A stretch of 64,000 nt of DNA from JAJRPT01 sp965661945 (lineage in GTDB: Bacteria > Bacteroidota > Ignavibacteria > Kapaibacteriales > UBA2268), in contig CBFIFP010000001.1 in the NCBI GenBank assembly GCA_965661945.1, forward strand, positions 558,001 through 622,000, given 5' to 3'. Positions within the stretch are counted from its first letter, which is position 1. Every line of letters begins with the position of its first letter. Of the stretch, positions 45,133 through 53,481 are shown one piece after another. The notes beneath the pieces were generated by a model. That model saw only the letters and a list, made by a program, of their open reading frames with translations, was not told the DNA's origin and ran no database searches. The translations under genes were made by a program, and so were the position numbers.

Positions 45133-45549
45133 TTATTTCCAAACAGTAAGAATAGAACCAGAAATAGCTAAATATAAAATTTGGTATGAAGAATCAATTA
45201 GCCAAAGTGAAAAACTTTTCTTTTGGTATAAAATATTAATACCATAAGATAAGCCATTAAAAAATAAGCCAATAAATGCTCCATAAATTGCGCCTTGTGC
45301 AAAATCAAAATCTTGCCTATCTACGAAAGAAAAAATAAATGCTAAAGCAAAATTCATCAAAAACATTAAAACGAAACTAGTACCAAAAGTTTTAGCCATG
45401 TTATCATTTTTAATGTCATCATCAGAAAGTCCTACTCCTTTTTGCCATTTTTTACCAAATAGAACTGTGTACCATAATGAACCTAAAGCAAAACTAATAA
45501 TAGTAACAACTATTATTGCAAGAAAGTTGATAGTAGATAAATTTATAAT
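45133..45549 (-). CDS. DUF1761-family membrane protein with a probable ATT start codon
   Basis: An ATG at 45399 would give only 88 residues. The same frame stays open upstream and encodes conserved family sequence: LSTINFLAIIVVTIISFALG, SLWYTVLFGKKWQKGVGLS, DDDIKNDNMAKTFGTSFVL. No ATG, GTG or TTG exists before the in-frame TAA upstream. An ATT at 45549-45547 stands 5 nt after a good AAAGGG site (45560-45555), giving 138 residues, a normal length with four membrane helices. Either ATT is the true, inefficient start, or the start codon has been mutated. DUF1761 proteins have no known function. Confidence 0.7.
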   Translation of the reverse strand: MINLSTINFLAIIVVTIISFALGSLWYTVLFGKKWQKGVGLSDDDIKNDNMAKTFGTSFVLMFLMNFALAFIFSFVDRQDFDFAQGAIYGAFIGLFFNGLSYGINILYQKKSFSLWLIDSSYQILYLAISGSILTVWK

Positions 45550-45575
45550 AAAAACCCTTTAAATTTTGAAAAAAA

Positions 45576-46571
45576 TTAATTTTGATTATCAAATTCGTCA
45601 TTATTATTTTCTTCTTCTTCTTTATCTTTTTCAATAGCGTTTGAATCTGGAGTATGAACAATTGTAAAAAGTTTTTCTTCTCTGAATTGATTACAAATCA
45701 TTTCAGCATATTTGCTTGAATAAAACTCACCAACTGAATATGCAATTCCACCGGCTATGTCGTATTTAATGGCATTTGGGATTAGACCTTTGATTGATAC
45801 ATGCTGGTTTTCATCTTGCGGAACTATCATAACATGGTATCTATCAGAGACTACGTCTGAGATGTAATTTTGGATTAGTCCCATTAGTTCTGTTGAAATT
45901 AGTTCTTCTTCTGCCGAAATTTCGTCATCTGCTTCTATCATTGTTTGCATCATATCTTTTAGTTGGGCTGCTTGTTCTTTAGGTGGTTCTGATTTTAGAT
46001 AATTTTCAACTGAGTTTCTAAGTCTGATATAGTTAGATTTGGCGTCGGTAAATCTTTTTTCGTTTAGTTTGTCTATTGAGTATTCGATATTCCATTCTTT
46101 TGCAAATGCTTCGATTAATTCTTGTTCTTTGGGGTCGAGATTGTCGTCAATCATAGCGAGTTGGTGAAGGATGTCGATTATTATGTTTGCGTTTGTAGGT
46201 TTGAAGAATTTTTTGATTAAGTAATCTGCTTCTTTGCGTTCAAATCTTATTGCTTTTAAAAATAAGTTCCAGAGTGATGTTTTTTCTTGACCTTTTACGA
46301 AAAGTCCTGTGGAGATTAGTCCGAAAACTATGGCTTGCACGAGATAGAATCCGCTTTCTACTAAGCTTGACATATCGTCATTGAGTGCATAATATACAAT
46401 TGATATTATACAACTTATTCCAAGAATTAGCAATCCTGAGATTGATTGGCTTCGGGCTACTTCGAGTTCGTGTTTACGTTTCCAAATTTTATTTACTTGT
46501 AAATAAATTTGGAGTGTTGTGAATCCAACAGAGACGTTGAATAGCATTTCAACTATTGATGATAATTCCAT
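45576..46571 (-). CDS. Membrane protein with TerB-like domain and SPOR-like C-terminus
   Basis: 331 residues. Membrane helices occupy the first 95 residues (LLILGISCIISIVYYAL, LVQAIVFGLISTGLFV). A TerB-like helical block follows (IIIDILHQLAMIDDNLDPKE, LIEAFAKEWNIEY; TMIEADDEISAEEELIS). Near residues 270-310 a stretch resembles a SPOR repeat (GIAYSVGEFYSSKYAEMICN, then EEKLFTIVHT). The tail is very acidic (EKDKEEEENNNDEFDNQ). It shares the TerB-like theme with the pair at 23.8-24.8 kb. Function unknown; topology suggests a cytoplasmic sensing domain. It ends 26 nt upstream of the DUF1761 start. Confidence 0.6.
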   Translation of the reverse strand: MELSSIVEMLFNVSVGFTTLQIYLQVNKIWKRKHELEVARSQSISGLLILGISCIISIVYYALNDDMSSLVESGFYLVQAIVFGLISTGLFVKGQEKTSLWNLFLKAIRFERKEADYLIKKFFKPTNANIIIDILHQLAMIDDNLDPKEQELIEAFAKEWNIEYSIDKLNEKRFTDAKSNYIRLRNSVENYLKSEPPKEQAAQLKDMMQTMIEADDEISAEEELISTELMGLIQNYISDVVSDRYHVMIVPQDENQHVSIKGLIPNAIKYDIAGGIAYSVGEFYSSKYAEMICNQFREEKLFTIVHTPDSNAIEKDKEEEENNNDEFDNQN

Positions 46572-46664
46572 AATTCTTTTTTTAAAATATTATTTTTTCA
46601 ATATTTAATCTTAACTTTGCAAATTAAGTAAAGTTTTTTTTAAAAAAAAATAAATATTAAAAAA

Positions 46665-47558
46665 ATGCCTCTATCACCAAAGATATTGAAAGAGAAGGAT
46701 AAACGAATAGTACAAAAATACTTGATCGATTTTTATAATAAAAGACCTGATTATTATGGTTTTTGTGATAATAGAGATGAGGAGTATTTAGAATACGCAG
46801 AGTTTATAAGTGAATATAATACAAAGGGTAATCATTTGGATTTTGGAACCGGAACTTATAAAATAGTTGAAAAGTTATCGCATTATGGTTATGATAATAT
46901 TTTTGGCTTGGATTATTTTTCTGAGGAAGATTTGACTGGTTTGAATGGCAAGTTAGATAGTATTAAAAATGCTTGCGTTGTTAGCTACCTTGATGAAAAT
47001 ATTATTCCTTTTAAACGAAATTTTTTTGATTCTATCTCTTCTCTTTGTGTTTTTGAACATTTGGTTTATCCTGAGAAGACTTTGATAGAGATGGATAGAG
47101 TATTAAAAAATGATGGTTTTTTGATAATTGATTGTCCTAATTGGAGTGGACCAAATCCTGCTTTAACAGCGATGTTGAAGAATTTAAAGGGAGAAAGGTT
47201 TTGGAGGTATAATAATGTTTTGGATTCATTTTTTGCTGTGTTTAGGTCTTTTTATTGGTATTTATTGAATTTGATTTCGAAAGATGGAAAGTTTATTATG
47301 ATATATCCGCGTATGAAGAACAAGGAGTTAGGGAATAAATCTGCTGATAATGAAATTGATTTTGAGTTTAGTGATGATGATGTTGTTCATTTGTGTCAGC
47401 CTCTTTCGATTATAAAGTTTATGAGGAAGATGAATTATAGATTAGTTTATTGCAATAAAAGCACGGGCAAAACGACTTATTCGAGGTTGTTTAATAAGTT
47501 ATTTCCAATGTTAGCAACAAGTAACCAAATAGTATTACAAAAAATGAGTGCGAAATGA
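46665..47558 (+). CDS. Class I SAM-dependent methyltransferase
   Basis: 297 residues. Motif I is HLDFGTGTYKIVEKL, followed by the acidic motif II FGLDYFSEED, motif IV-like DSISSLCVFEHLVYPEKTL and the motif VLKNDGFLIIDCPNWSGPN typical of sugar/lipid or quinone-type methyltransferases. Its stop overlaps the ATG of the PBP1A gene by 4 nt (ATGA), so the two are translationally coupled. The acceptor is unknown; the link suggests an envelope substrate. Confidence 0.85.
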   Translation: MPLSPKILKEKDKRIVQKYLIDFYNKRPDYYGFCDNRDEEYLEYAEFISEYNTKGNHLDFGTGTYKIVEKLSHYGYDNIFGLDYFSEEDLTGLNGKLDSIKNACVVSYLDENIIPFKRNFFDSISSLCVFEHLVYPEKTLIEMDRVLKNDGFLIIDCPNWSGPNPALTAMLKNLKGERFWRYNNVLDSFFAVFRSFYWYLLNLISKDGKFIMIYPRMKNKELGNKSADNEIDFEFSDDDVVHLCQPLSIIKFMRKMNYRLVYCNKSTGKTTYSRLFNKLFPMLATSNQIVLQKMSAK

Positions 47559-49696
47559 AAATAAGGTATTATGTATTAATTTTAGCTTTGTTGCTTTTAA
47601 TTACTATTGGCTCGCTGGCTTGGTTTATAAGTGGGGTTATTGATGATGGGATTAAAAATAAAGCTATTCCTTCGATTGAGGAGTTGGATAATCCGACTCA
47701 GAGTATTGCTTCAAGGGTTTATAGTAGTGATGGAGTTTTGTTAGATTATTTTTTTACGGAGCGTAGGGTTAATTTAAAGATTGATGAGATTCCAAAAGAA
47801 TTTATAAAAGGTCTTCTTGCTACTGAAGACCGCGCATTTTATACTCATTGGGGATTGCATGTTGAAAGAATATTTAAAGCAGCTATAAAGACTTTGACTG
47901 GGAAGAAGCAGGGTGCATCGACGATTACTCAGCAGCTTGCGAGGACTCTTTATTTAGACCAAGCTCCTACTCTTGATAGAAAAATACGTGAAGCATATAC
48001 TGCAATTAAGATTGAGGAGAGATATACTAAGAATGAGATTTTAGAGATGTATATAAATTCTGTTTATTATGGAAATGGAGCTTATGGTCTTTTTGTAGCA
48101 TCTCAGAGGTATTTTGGTAAGAAACCTATTGATTTGACTCAGCCGGAGATTGCTTATTTGGTTGGGGTTATAAATGCACCTACTGCTTTTAATGCTTTTT
48201 TGAATTATAATCGCGGTTTGAGAAGAAGAAATGTGGTTTTATTTATGATGAAGGAGGGTGGTGCGATATCGGAGGATGAGTATTGGGAATATGTTAAGCA
48301 ACCGATTGTTTTGAGGGCGAATGATGAAAATAACATGGCAAGTGGGATTGCCCCTCATTATGTTGAGATGATTCGTCAAGATTTGAAAAACAATCCTTTT
48401 TTGTCAAATTATAATTTGTATAATGATGGTTTAACTATTTTCACTGGTTTAAATGCTAAAATTCAAGAGATAACTAATAAAGCTGTAGATGAACATTTAA
48501 GCAAATATCAGGAATTGTTTGAAAAAAAATGGAAATGGTCAAAGAATAAGGAGTTGGAAAATAGTATAGTTAAAGAATCTATTTTGCAAGATATTCGATA
48601 TAGAAAGGCAAGCACTGATAGAAAGGATTTTATATATAAAGAATTGTTCGGCGATAGTGATTTTAGGGATTCTGTTAAGGATATTGCAACTACTATTCAA
48701 TGTGGTGTTATTGTATTAGAGCAGAATACTGGAAAGATACTTGCTATTGTGGGGGCTTCTCCAAAATTTATGCGTGAGAATATGCATGCTAAACATTCTT
48801 TAAATCATATAACTCAGATTAAAAGGCAGCCGGGTTCGTCGATTAAGCCATTTGTTTATGCGGCTGCAATAAAAAATGGAATGCGACCAGATGATACTAT
48901 TTCTTGCGGACCTTTTGTTTATGTTGACCCTGTTACTAAGGAAGAGTGGAGACCAAAAACTGGCACTGATGATTGCCCTGATAGTAATTCTTATATGACG
49001 ATAAGGGAGGGACTGAGACGTTCTATTAATTCGGTGGCAGCTCGTTTGATTACTGAAAGGACTTCTCCTTTTGAGGTGAAAGAGATTTTAGAGAGGGCTG
49101 GAGTTACTTCGACTATTCAGCCATACCCAGCTTTGGCTTTGGGAGCTGGTGGTGAGATGAGACCTATGGAACTTGCTTCCTCTTATTCTATATTTGCTAA
49201 TAATGGTTACCATATTGAGCCGTATTATTTAACAAAGATTGAAGATGAGTATGGGAATACTATTTTTGAGAAGAAGAAGTCGAATAGAATTACTGATGCA
49301 TTGGATAAGACTACTGCAAATATTACTGCTCTGATGATGGAGGAGGTTGTAAATAGGGGAACTGCGATTAGGTTACGAAATATTATTCCGAGAGAAATTG
49401 CTGTGGCTGGTAAGACGGGAACTACTAATGATAACGCAGATGCTTGGTTTACTGGTTTTACTCCAGAGATTATTGCTTGCGTATGGGTAGGTTTTGATGA
49501 CCAGAGAATAAATTTTGATGTGATTGGAAATGATGGACAAGGGGGGCGTGCAGCTGCGCCTATTTTTGGTAATATTATTAAGTCTATTTATGAAAATGAT
49601 TCTCTTGGTTATAAGTTAAAAGATTTTCCTTTTAGAAAAGAGATAAATGATACTTTGAGTTCGGGTGGTGCGACTTTGATTAGGGCGAATAATTAA
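47555..49696 (+). CDS. Bifunctional class A penicillin-binding protein (PBP1A family)
   Basis: 713 residues. An N-terminal anchor (YVLILALLLLITIGSLAWFI) precedes the GT51 glycosyltransferase domain (LLATEDRAFYTHWGLHVERI, GASTITQQLARTLYLDQA) and a transpeptidase domain with SxxK (PGSSIKPFVYAA), SxN (RRSINSVAARL) and KTGT (VAGKTGTTNDNADAWFTGF). It polymerises and cross-links peptidoglycan in the periplasm. Two coiled-coil exported proteins follow downstream behind a separate promoter. Confidence 0.96.
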   Translation: MKIRYYVLILALLLLITIGSLAWFISGVIDDGIKNKAIPSIEELDNPTQSIASRVYSSDGVLLDYFFTERRVNLKIDEIPKEFIKGLLATEDRAFYTHWGLHVERIFKAAIKTLTGKKQGASTITQQLARTLYLDQAPTLDRKIREAYTAIKIEERYTKNEILEMYINSVYYGNGAYGLFVASQRYFGKKPIDLTQPEIAYLVGVINAPTAFNAFLNYNRGLRRRNVVLFMMKEGGAISEDEYWEYVKQPIVLRANDENNMASGIAPHYVEMIRQDLKNNPFLSNYNLYNDGLTIFTGLNAKIQEITNKAVDEHLSKYQELFEKKWKWSKNKELENSIVKESILQDIRYRKASTDRKDFIYKELFGDSDFRDSVKDIATTIQCGVIVLEQNTGKILAIVGASPKFMRENMHAKHSLNHITQIKRQPGSSIKPFVYAAAIKNGMRPDDTISCGPFVYVDPVTKEEWRPKTGTDDCPDSNSYMTIREGLRRSINSVAARLITERTSPFEVKEILERAGVTSTIQPYPALALGAGGEMRPMELASSYSIFANNGYHIEPYYLTKIEDEYGNTIFEKKKSNRITDALDKTTANITALMMEEVVNRGTAIRLRNIIPREIAVAGKTGTTNDNADAWFTGFTPEIIACVWVGFDDQRINFDVIGNDGQGGRAAAPIFGNIIKSIYENDSLGYKLKDFPFRKEINDTLSSGGATLIRANN

Positions 49697-49733
49697 TTTA
49701 TGTTAATATTCACAGTATTGTTTAAAAATAATA

Positions 49734-49766
49734 TTGCAATTATTTAAATATAATTTCATATATTTG
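49734..49766 (+). promoter_or_regulatory. Possible Bacteroidota-type promoter for the lipoprotein-LysM pair
   Basis: TTG (49734-49736) and TATATTTG (49759-49766) are separated by 22 bp, close to the group consensus. It lies 40 nt upstream of the lipoprotein ATG. Confidence 0.45.
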
Positions 49767-49806
49767 CATATTATTTTTAACTAAAATTAAAATTATTTGG
49801 AGAGCA

Positions 49807-50124
49807 ATGATGAATCTAAAATCGATTTCAAAAGCGGTGGTTGTGTCTTCTTTGATTTTTGGAAGCAGTTTGTTTTTAACAGATTGTACTTCTAAAATCA
49901 CTCAAGAACAGTTACAGGAATTGCAAGAACTCAAAAGACGTGAAAGCGGAATTAATGACAAAATTGCGGATATAAATGCTGAATTGTCAAAATTGAGAGC
50001 TGAGTTAAAGTCAATTAATGGTGATTTGAACAAATGCAATGAGGATAAAGAGTTTGTTGAAGACAAATTAAAGAATTGGCCTGATGTATGGCCTGATTGG
50101 TCTCCTAACCAAGATAATAAATAA
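49807..50124 (+). CDS. Small coiled-coil lipoprotein
   Basis: 105 residues. The signal peptide ends in the lipobox LTDC (VVVSSLIFGSSLFLTDCTSK), followed by a heptad-rich coiled coil (LQELQELKRRESGINDKIAD, INAELSKLRAELKSINGDLN) and a Trp/Pro-rich tail (WPDVWPDWSPNQDNK). The architecture recalls small trimeric outer-membrane lipoproteins of the Lpp type, without the C-terminal lysine anchor being certain. It precedes the LysM gene by 15 nt and very likely works with it at the cell wall. GGAGAGC lies just before the ATG. Confidence 0.75.
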   Translation: MMNLKSISKAVVVSSLIFGSSLFLTDCTSKITQEQLQELQELKRRESGINDKIADINAELSKLRAELKSINGDLNKCNEDKEFVEDKLKNWPDVWPDWSPNQDNK

Positions 50125-50139
50125 TTTTAAACCTAATAA

Positions 50140-50937
50140 ATGGATATGAAAATGAAGAAGATATTAATAACTTTAATAATTTTAATTTTTGCTATGGAGC
50201 TAGGTTATGCTCAGCAAATGCCACCTGCCTCTAAACCAGATGCGGAATTAACTAAAGAGGAAGCTGTTCTAAGAATTGAATCTTGGATAGAAAAGGTTAC
50301 TGAACTTGAGACTAAACTTCAAAGTCTGCAAGATGATAAAACAGCTTTAATTGAAGAAATCGAACAAGCTAAGAAAGATTTAAAAGATTGTGAGGAAGCA
50401 CTTCTTGCTCTTTTAGGTGCAACTAACGGCGACATTGATGCTTTTAGACAAAAGCTTGGAGTTATTGCTGGTAAAGTGAGAGCTATGCAATCTTTATCTA
50501 ATGACGAACTTGCTGATAGAAGAAGCGATGTGGTAGCATTAGAAGGTGAATTGAATGAGCTTAGAACTGTGAAGATTGCTTTGTTACCTGAGTTTTATTC
50601 AAAAATTATTGCTCTTGGTAGAGATATTAAAGGCCTTTACAGAGAGAAAAAAGTTACTACATATACTGTAGGAACTTGGGCTGAGAATAGAGATTGTTTG
50701 TGGAATATTGCTGGTAAAAAAGAAATTTATAATGACCCTCATTTGTGGCCGAAAATTTGGCAAGCAAATACTGGTATTATCAGAAATCCTGATGTTATTT
50801 TCCCTGGTCAAGTTTTAACTTTACCAAATAATGCTCCTAAGAATGCTGAAGAGTTGAAAGCTGAGAGAAAGTATTACAGAATGAAAAAAGAGTCTGTTTC
50901 TCAAGATGCGCAAACAGGTTCTGGAAGTTATGAATAA
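50140..50937 (+). CDS. Exported coiled-coil protein with LysM domain
   Basis: 265 residues; the ATG at 50140 or the one at 50152 can start it. A signal peptide (KKILITLIILIFAMELGYAQ) is followed by a long coiled coil (LETKLQSLQDDKTALIEEIE, LNELRTVKIALLPEFYSK) and a LysM domain (TYTVGTWAENRDCLWNIAGK, DPHLWPKIWQANTGIIRNPD, VIFPGQVLTLPNN), which binds peptidoglycan glycan chains. The C-terminal tail is charged. Together with the preceding lipoprotein it probably tethers or spaces outer membrane and cell wall. Confidence 0.85.
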   Translation: MDMKMKKILITLIILIFAMELGYAQQMPPASKPDAELTKEEAVLRIESWIEKVTELETKLQSLQDDKTALIEEIEQAKKDLKDCEEALLALLGATNGDIDAFRQKLGVIAGKVRAMQSLSNDELADRRSDVVALEGELNELRTVKIALLPEFYSKIIALGRDIKGLYREKKVTTYTVGTWAENRDCLWNIAGKKEIYNDPHLWPKIWQANTGIIRNPDVIFPGQVLTLPNNAPKNAEELKAERKYYRMKKESVSQDAQTGSGSYE

Positions 50938-50960
50938 TAATAAATTTTAAAATTTTATAA

Positions 50961-51000
50961 AAGTCTTTTGCAATTTTGTTTGCAAAAGACTTTTTTTTTG
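50961..51000 (+). terminator. Strong intrinsic terminator after the LysM gene
   Basis: AAGTCTTTTGCAA (50961-50973) pairs with TTGCAAAAGACTT (50980-50992), 13 bp perfect, followed by T to 50999. Confidence 0.88.
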
Positions 51001-51007
51001 AGAATGT

Positions 51008-51958
51008 ATGGAAATTAAAAAAACTCTCTTAATTGATAATATTGAATTGGCAGCAGCTTTTGCAGAAGAAAACTTTTTTGACCAGTTGGAACGTAGGTTT
51101 GATTCTACGGTTATAATTAGAGGTAATTCTTTGATTACAGTTGGTGAGAAAACTGAGGTTGAGTTGATTGAAAAGATTTTGAATGATTTGAATTATATTT
51201 ATAAAAAGAATGGTTCGATTTCGGATAGTGATTTGAATAATTTGATTAATATTGCTAAGACTGATGATAAAGCTGAAAGCTCCGTTATTATTGATTCTAA
51301 GATTATTTATCATGGTTATAAGGATAAAGTTAGGGTAAGAAACCAAAAACAAGAAGATTATTATAAAAAGAGTTTAAATAATGATATTATTTTTTCCATT
51401 GGACCTGCTGGGACTGGTAAAACTTTTCTTGCTGTTGCTATGGCTCTTGATTCTTTGAAACGTAATGAAGTTAGTAGGATTATACTTACTAGACCTGCTG
51501 TAGAGGCGGGTGAATCTCTTGGGTTTCTTCCGGGTGATTTGAGTGAGAAGATTGACCCTTATCTTAGACCCTTAACTGATGCTTTGCAGTATATGGTTTC
51601 TCCTGATAAGTTGAAGTCTTTAAAGGAAAGGAATATTATTGAGATTAATCCTCTTGCTTATATGAGAGGGAGAACTCTTAATAACGCTTTTATTATTTTA
51701 GATGAAGCACAGAATACTACTGTTTCTCAGATGAAGATGTTTTTAACTCGGCTTGGTAGTAGTTCTAAGGCGATTATTACTGGTGATATTACTCAGATTG
51801 ACCTTCCTAAAAAATCGAGTTCTGGTTTGGTTAATATTGAGTCGATTTTAAAGAATATTAAAGGTATTGATTTTATTTATTTTGATAAAGCTGATGTTGT
51901 TAGGCATAGATTAGTGGCTGAGATTATAAAGGCATACGAAATTATGGAGAGTAGATGA
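51008..51958 (+). CDS. PhoH-family ATPase
   Basis: 316 residues. Walker A is SIGPAGTGKTFLAVAMALD, followed by RIILTRPAVEAGESLGFLPG and PYLRPLTDAL, all characteristic of PhoH/YbeZ proteins; Walker B is AFIILDEAQNTT. An N-terminal KH-like region is compatible with FDSTVIIRGNSLITVG. PhoH proteins are RNA-handling ATPases that usually pair with the YbeY endonuclease, which is not adjacent here. It starts only a few bases after the terminator of the LysM gene. Confidence 0.94.
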   Translation: MEIKKTLLIDNIELAAAFAEENFFDQLERRFDSTVIIRGNSLITVGEKTEVELIEKILNDLNYIYKKNGSISDSDLNNLINIAKTDDKAESSVIIDSKIIYHGYKDKVRVRNQKQEDYYKKSLNNDIIFSIGPAGTGKTFLAVAMALDSLKRNEVSRIILTRPAVEAGESLGFLPGDLSEKIDPYLRPLTDALQYMVSPDKLKSLKERNIIEINPLAYMRGRTLNNAFIILDEAQNTTVSQMKMFLTRLGSSSKAIITGDITQIDLPKKSSSGLVNIESILKNIKGIDFIYFDKADVVRHRLVAEIIKAYEIMESR

Positions 51959-52018
51959 GTTGAGCGATAAGTTGAATAGCGATTTTTTATATTATTAATA
52001 TATTTTATATTTATTTTT

Positions 52019-52621
52019 TTAAAACATAGCTGGGCTTACAATTGCAGTTATGATTGTATTTTTTTCTGAATTTGAGTAATAGTTGTGTAGCTCTTCCCCA
52101 TCAATGATAAATTCTTCACCTTGCTTTATTTCTATTTCTTGGTTTTGGGTTTTTATTAGTAGATTACCTTTTCTTACTATTCCCCATATCTTTCCGCTAA
52201 TTATTATATCTTCTTTGAATAGATGTGTTTTACTTTTTATGTGAATCTCTATTATTTCGTTATCTGATAAATTTTTTATTGGTCTTATTAGAAATATTTT
52301 ATTTTGTTGTTTTTTTCTTGATCCATATAGTAGGAGTTTGTCATGTTCGGTGGATACTATTCTATTTGGGTTTAAGTCGAAGAATGGTGCTTCGTCATGA
52401 ATTTTACTTATAAAGAGTCCTAAGCTGTAGTTCATGTTTAGAAGTAGTTTTCTTAATGTCAGAGGTCTTACTTTGTTTTTTAGGTTTTCTATGTTTGATA
52501 TTGTGCTTACTGTTACAGCTGATTTGATACTTAGTTGGTTGAGTGTTAATTCGTTTATTAATCTTAATTTTTTAAGATTTTTTGCGATGATTTCTGAAAT
52601 GTTAATTACGTCTTTTTCCAT
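52019..52621 (-). CDS. XRE-family transcriptional regulator with C-terminal cupin
   Basis: 200 residues. An N-terminal helix-turn-helix (IAKNLKKLRLINELTLNQLS, VTVSTISNIENLKN) is joined to a cupin barrel (GKIWGIVRKGNLLIKTQNQE, IKQGEEFIIDGEELHNYYS). This HTH-cupin design senses small metabolites and commonly controls amino-acid or detoxification genes. It lies 19 nt from the start-distal barrel gene, to which it is oriented in tandem. Regulated genes cannot be inferred. Confidence 0.85.
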   Translation of the reverse strand: MEKDVINISEIIAKNLKKLRLINELTLNQLSIKSAVTVSTISNIENLKNKVRPLTLRKLLLNMNYSLGLFISKIHDEAPFFDLNPNRIVSTEHDKLLLYGSRKKQQNKIFLIRPIKNLSDNEIIEIHIKSKTHLFKEDIIISGKIWGIVRKGNLLIKTQNQEIEIKQGEEFIIDGEELHNYYSNSEKNTIITAIVSPAMF

Positions 52622-52640
52622 TTTTACTTTTATTTGATGT

Positions 52641-53405
52641 TTATTTAGAAGGGCTTAATGGTGTGTCTAATCCCTTAATTTTGATAAATCTATATTGGAG
52701 TCCAATTTGATAGTTTAATTTTTTGAATTGACCAAATTGGTGGTAGTCGCTGAAGATGTAATTGAATTCGAAGTATGGAGCTATTGATTTTGTTTTGGTG
52801 TTGTTAAGGTATATTTGGTACCAAATTTGTGCAAAGATGCCGAAGTTTATATTGTTTATGTATTCAGCTTTTTGGTTTTGGAGGGTGTTTCGTGTTCTTA
52901 AATTGTTTTCAAAGGTTGCTCCTTGTGGTATGATTAGATTTTCTGATTGATTGAAGTTTTTTATTAAAATTAATTCGTTTATGATTCCATAGGATAAGTT
53001 TAGATTATTTATTTTATTGCTTAATCCGATTTTATTTTGGAGATTAAACATGTTTAGTTCTATGTTGTGTTTTATGGTTGATAGCCCATCTTTTGTAATT
53101 TTCTGTTCAAAATTACTGAATTTATCATTATAATTAACAGCTCCTAAAGTAAAAAATATTGCATGTTTTTTGTTTAGGAATTGTCTGTAACTAATTTCAA
53201 GGTTATTGTTTGTTGAGGTTGAGTTAGTAAAGGTTTCTGGGCAGCAATTTTCAATTTGACTTAGTTGTTTAAAATTTGTAATGTTATTAGAGAAAATCAA
53301 CGAGGAACTTACTGAAAATGAGAATTTTTCATTAAAGTCTTCATTGTTTGAAAATAAATTTATATTTAGCAGATAAAATGATAAACAAATAGTTAAATAT
53401 AACAT
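52641..53405 (-). CDS. Outer-membrane beta-barrel protein of unknown function
   Basis: 254 residues with an N-terminal signal (MLYLTICLSFYLLNINLFS) and alternating strands throughout (EISYRQFLNKKHAIFFTLGA, NLSYGIINELILIKNF, YFEFNYIFSDYHQFG, KLNYQIGLQYRFI). A conserved-looking pair of cysteines occurs in ENCCPETFTNST, a motif that recurs in outer-membrane barrels of related bacteria. Upstream of the regulator on the same strand. Specific role unknown. Confidence 0.65.
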   Translation of the reverse strand: MLYLTICLSFYLLNINLFSNNEDFNEKFSFSVSSSLIFSNNITNFKQLSQIENCCPETFTNSTSTNNNLEISYRQFLNKKHAIFFTLGAVNYNDKFSNFEQKITKDGLSTIKHNIELNMFNLQNKIGLSNKINNLNLSYGIINELILIKNFNQSENLIIPQGATFENNLRTRNTLQNQKAEYINNINFGIFAQIWYQIYLNNTKTKSIAPYFEFNYIFSDYHQFGQFKKLNYQIGLQYRFIKIKGLDTPLSPSK

Positions 53406-53481
53406 TAGTTGCTTTGTTTTTTGTTAAAAACTTGTTAATTTTAAGAAATTTAATTTACAAATTTAAAAAAAATAGTGTAAT

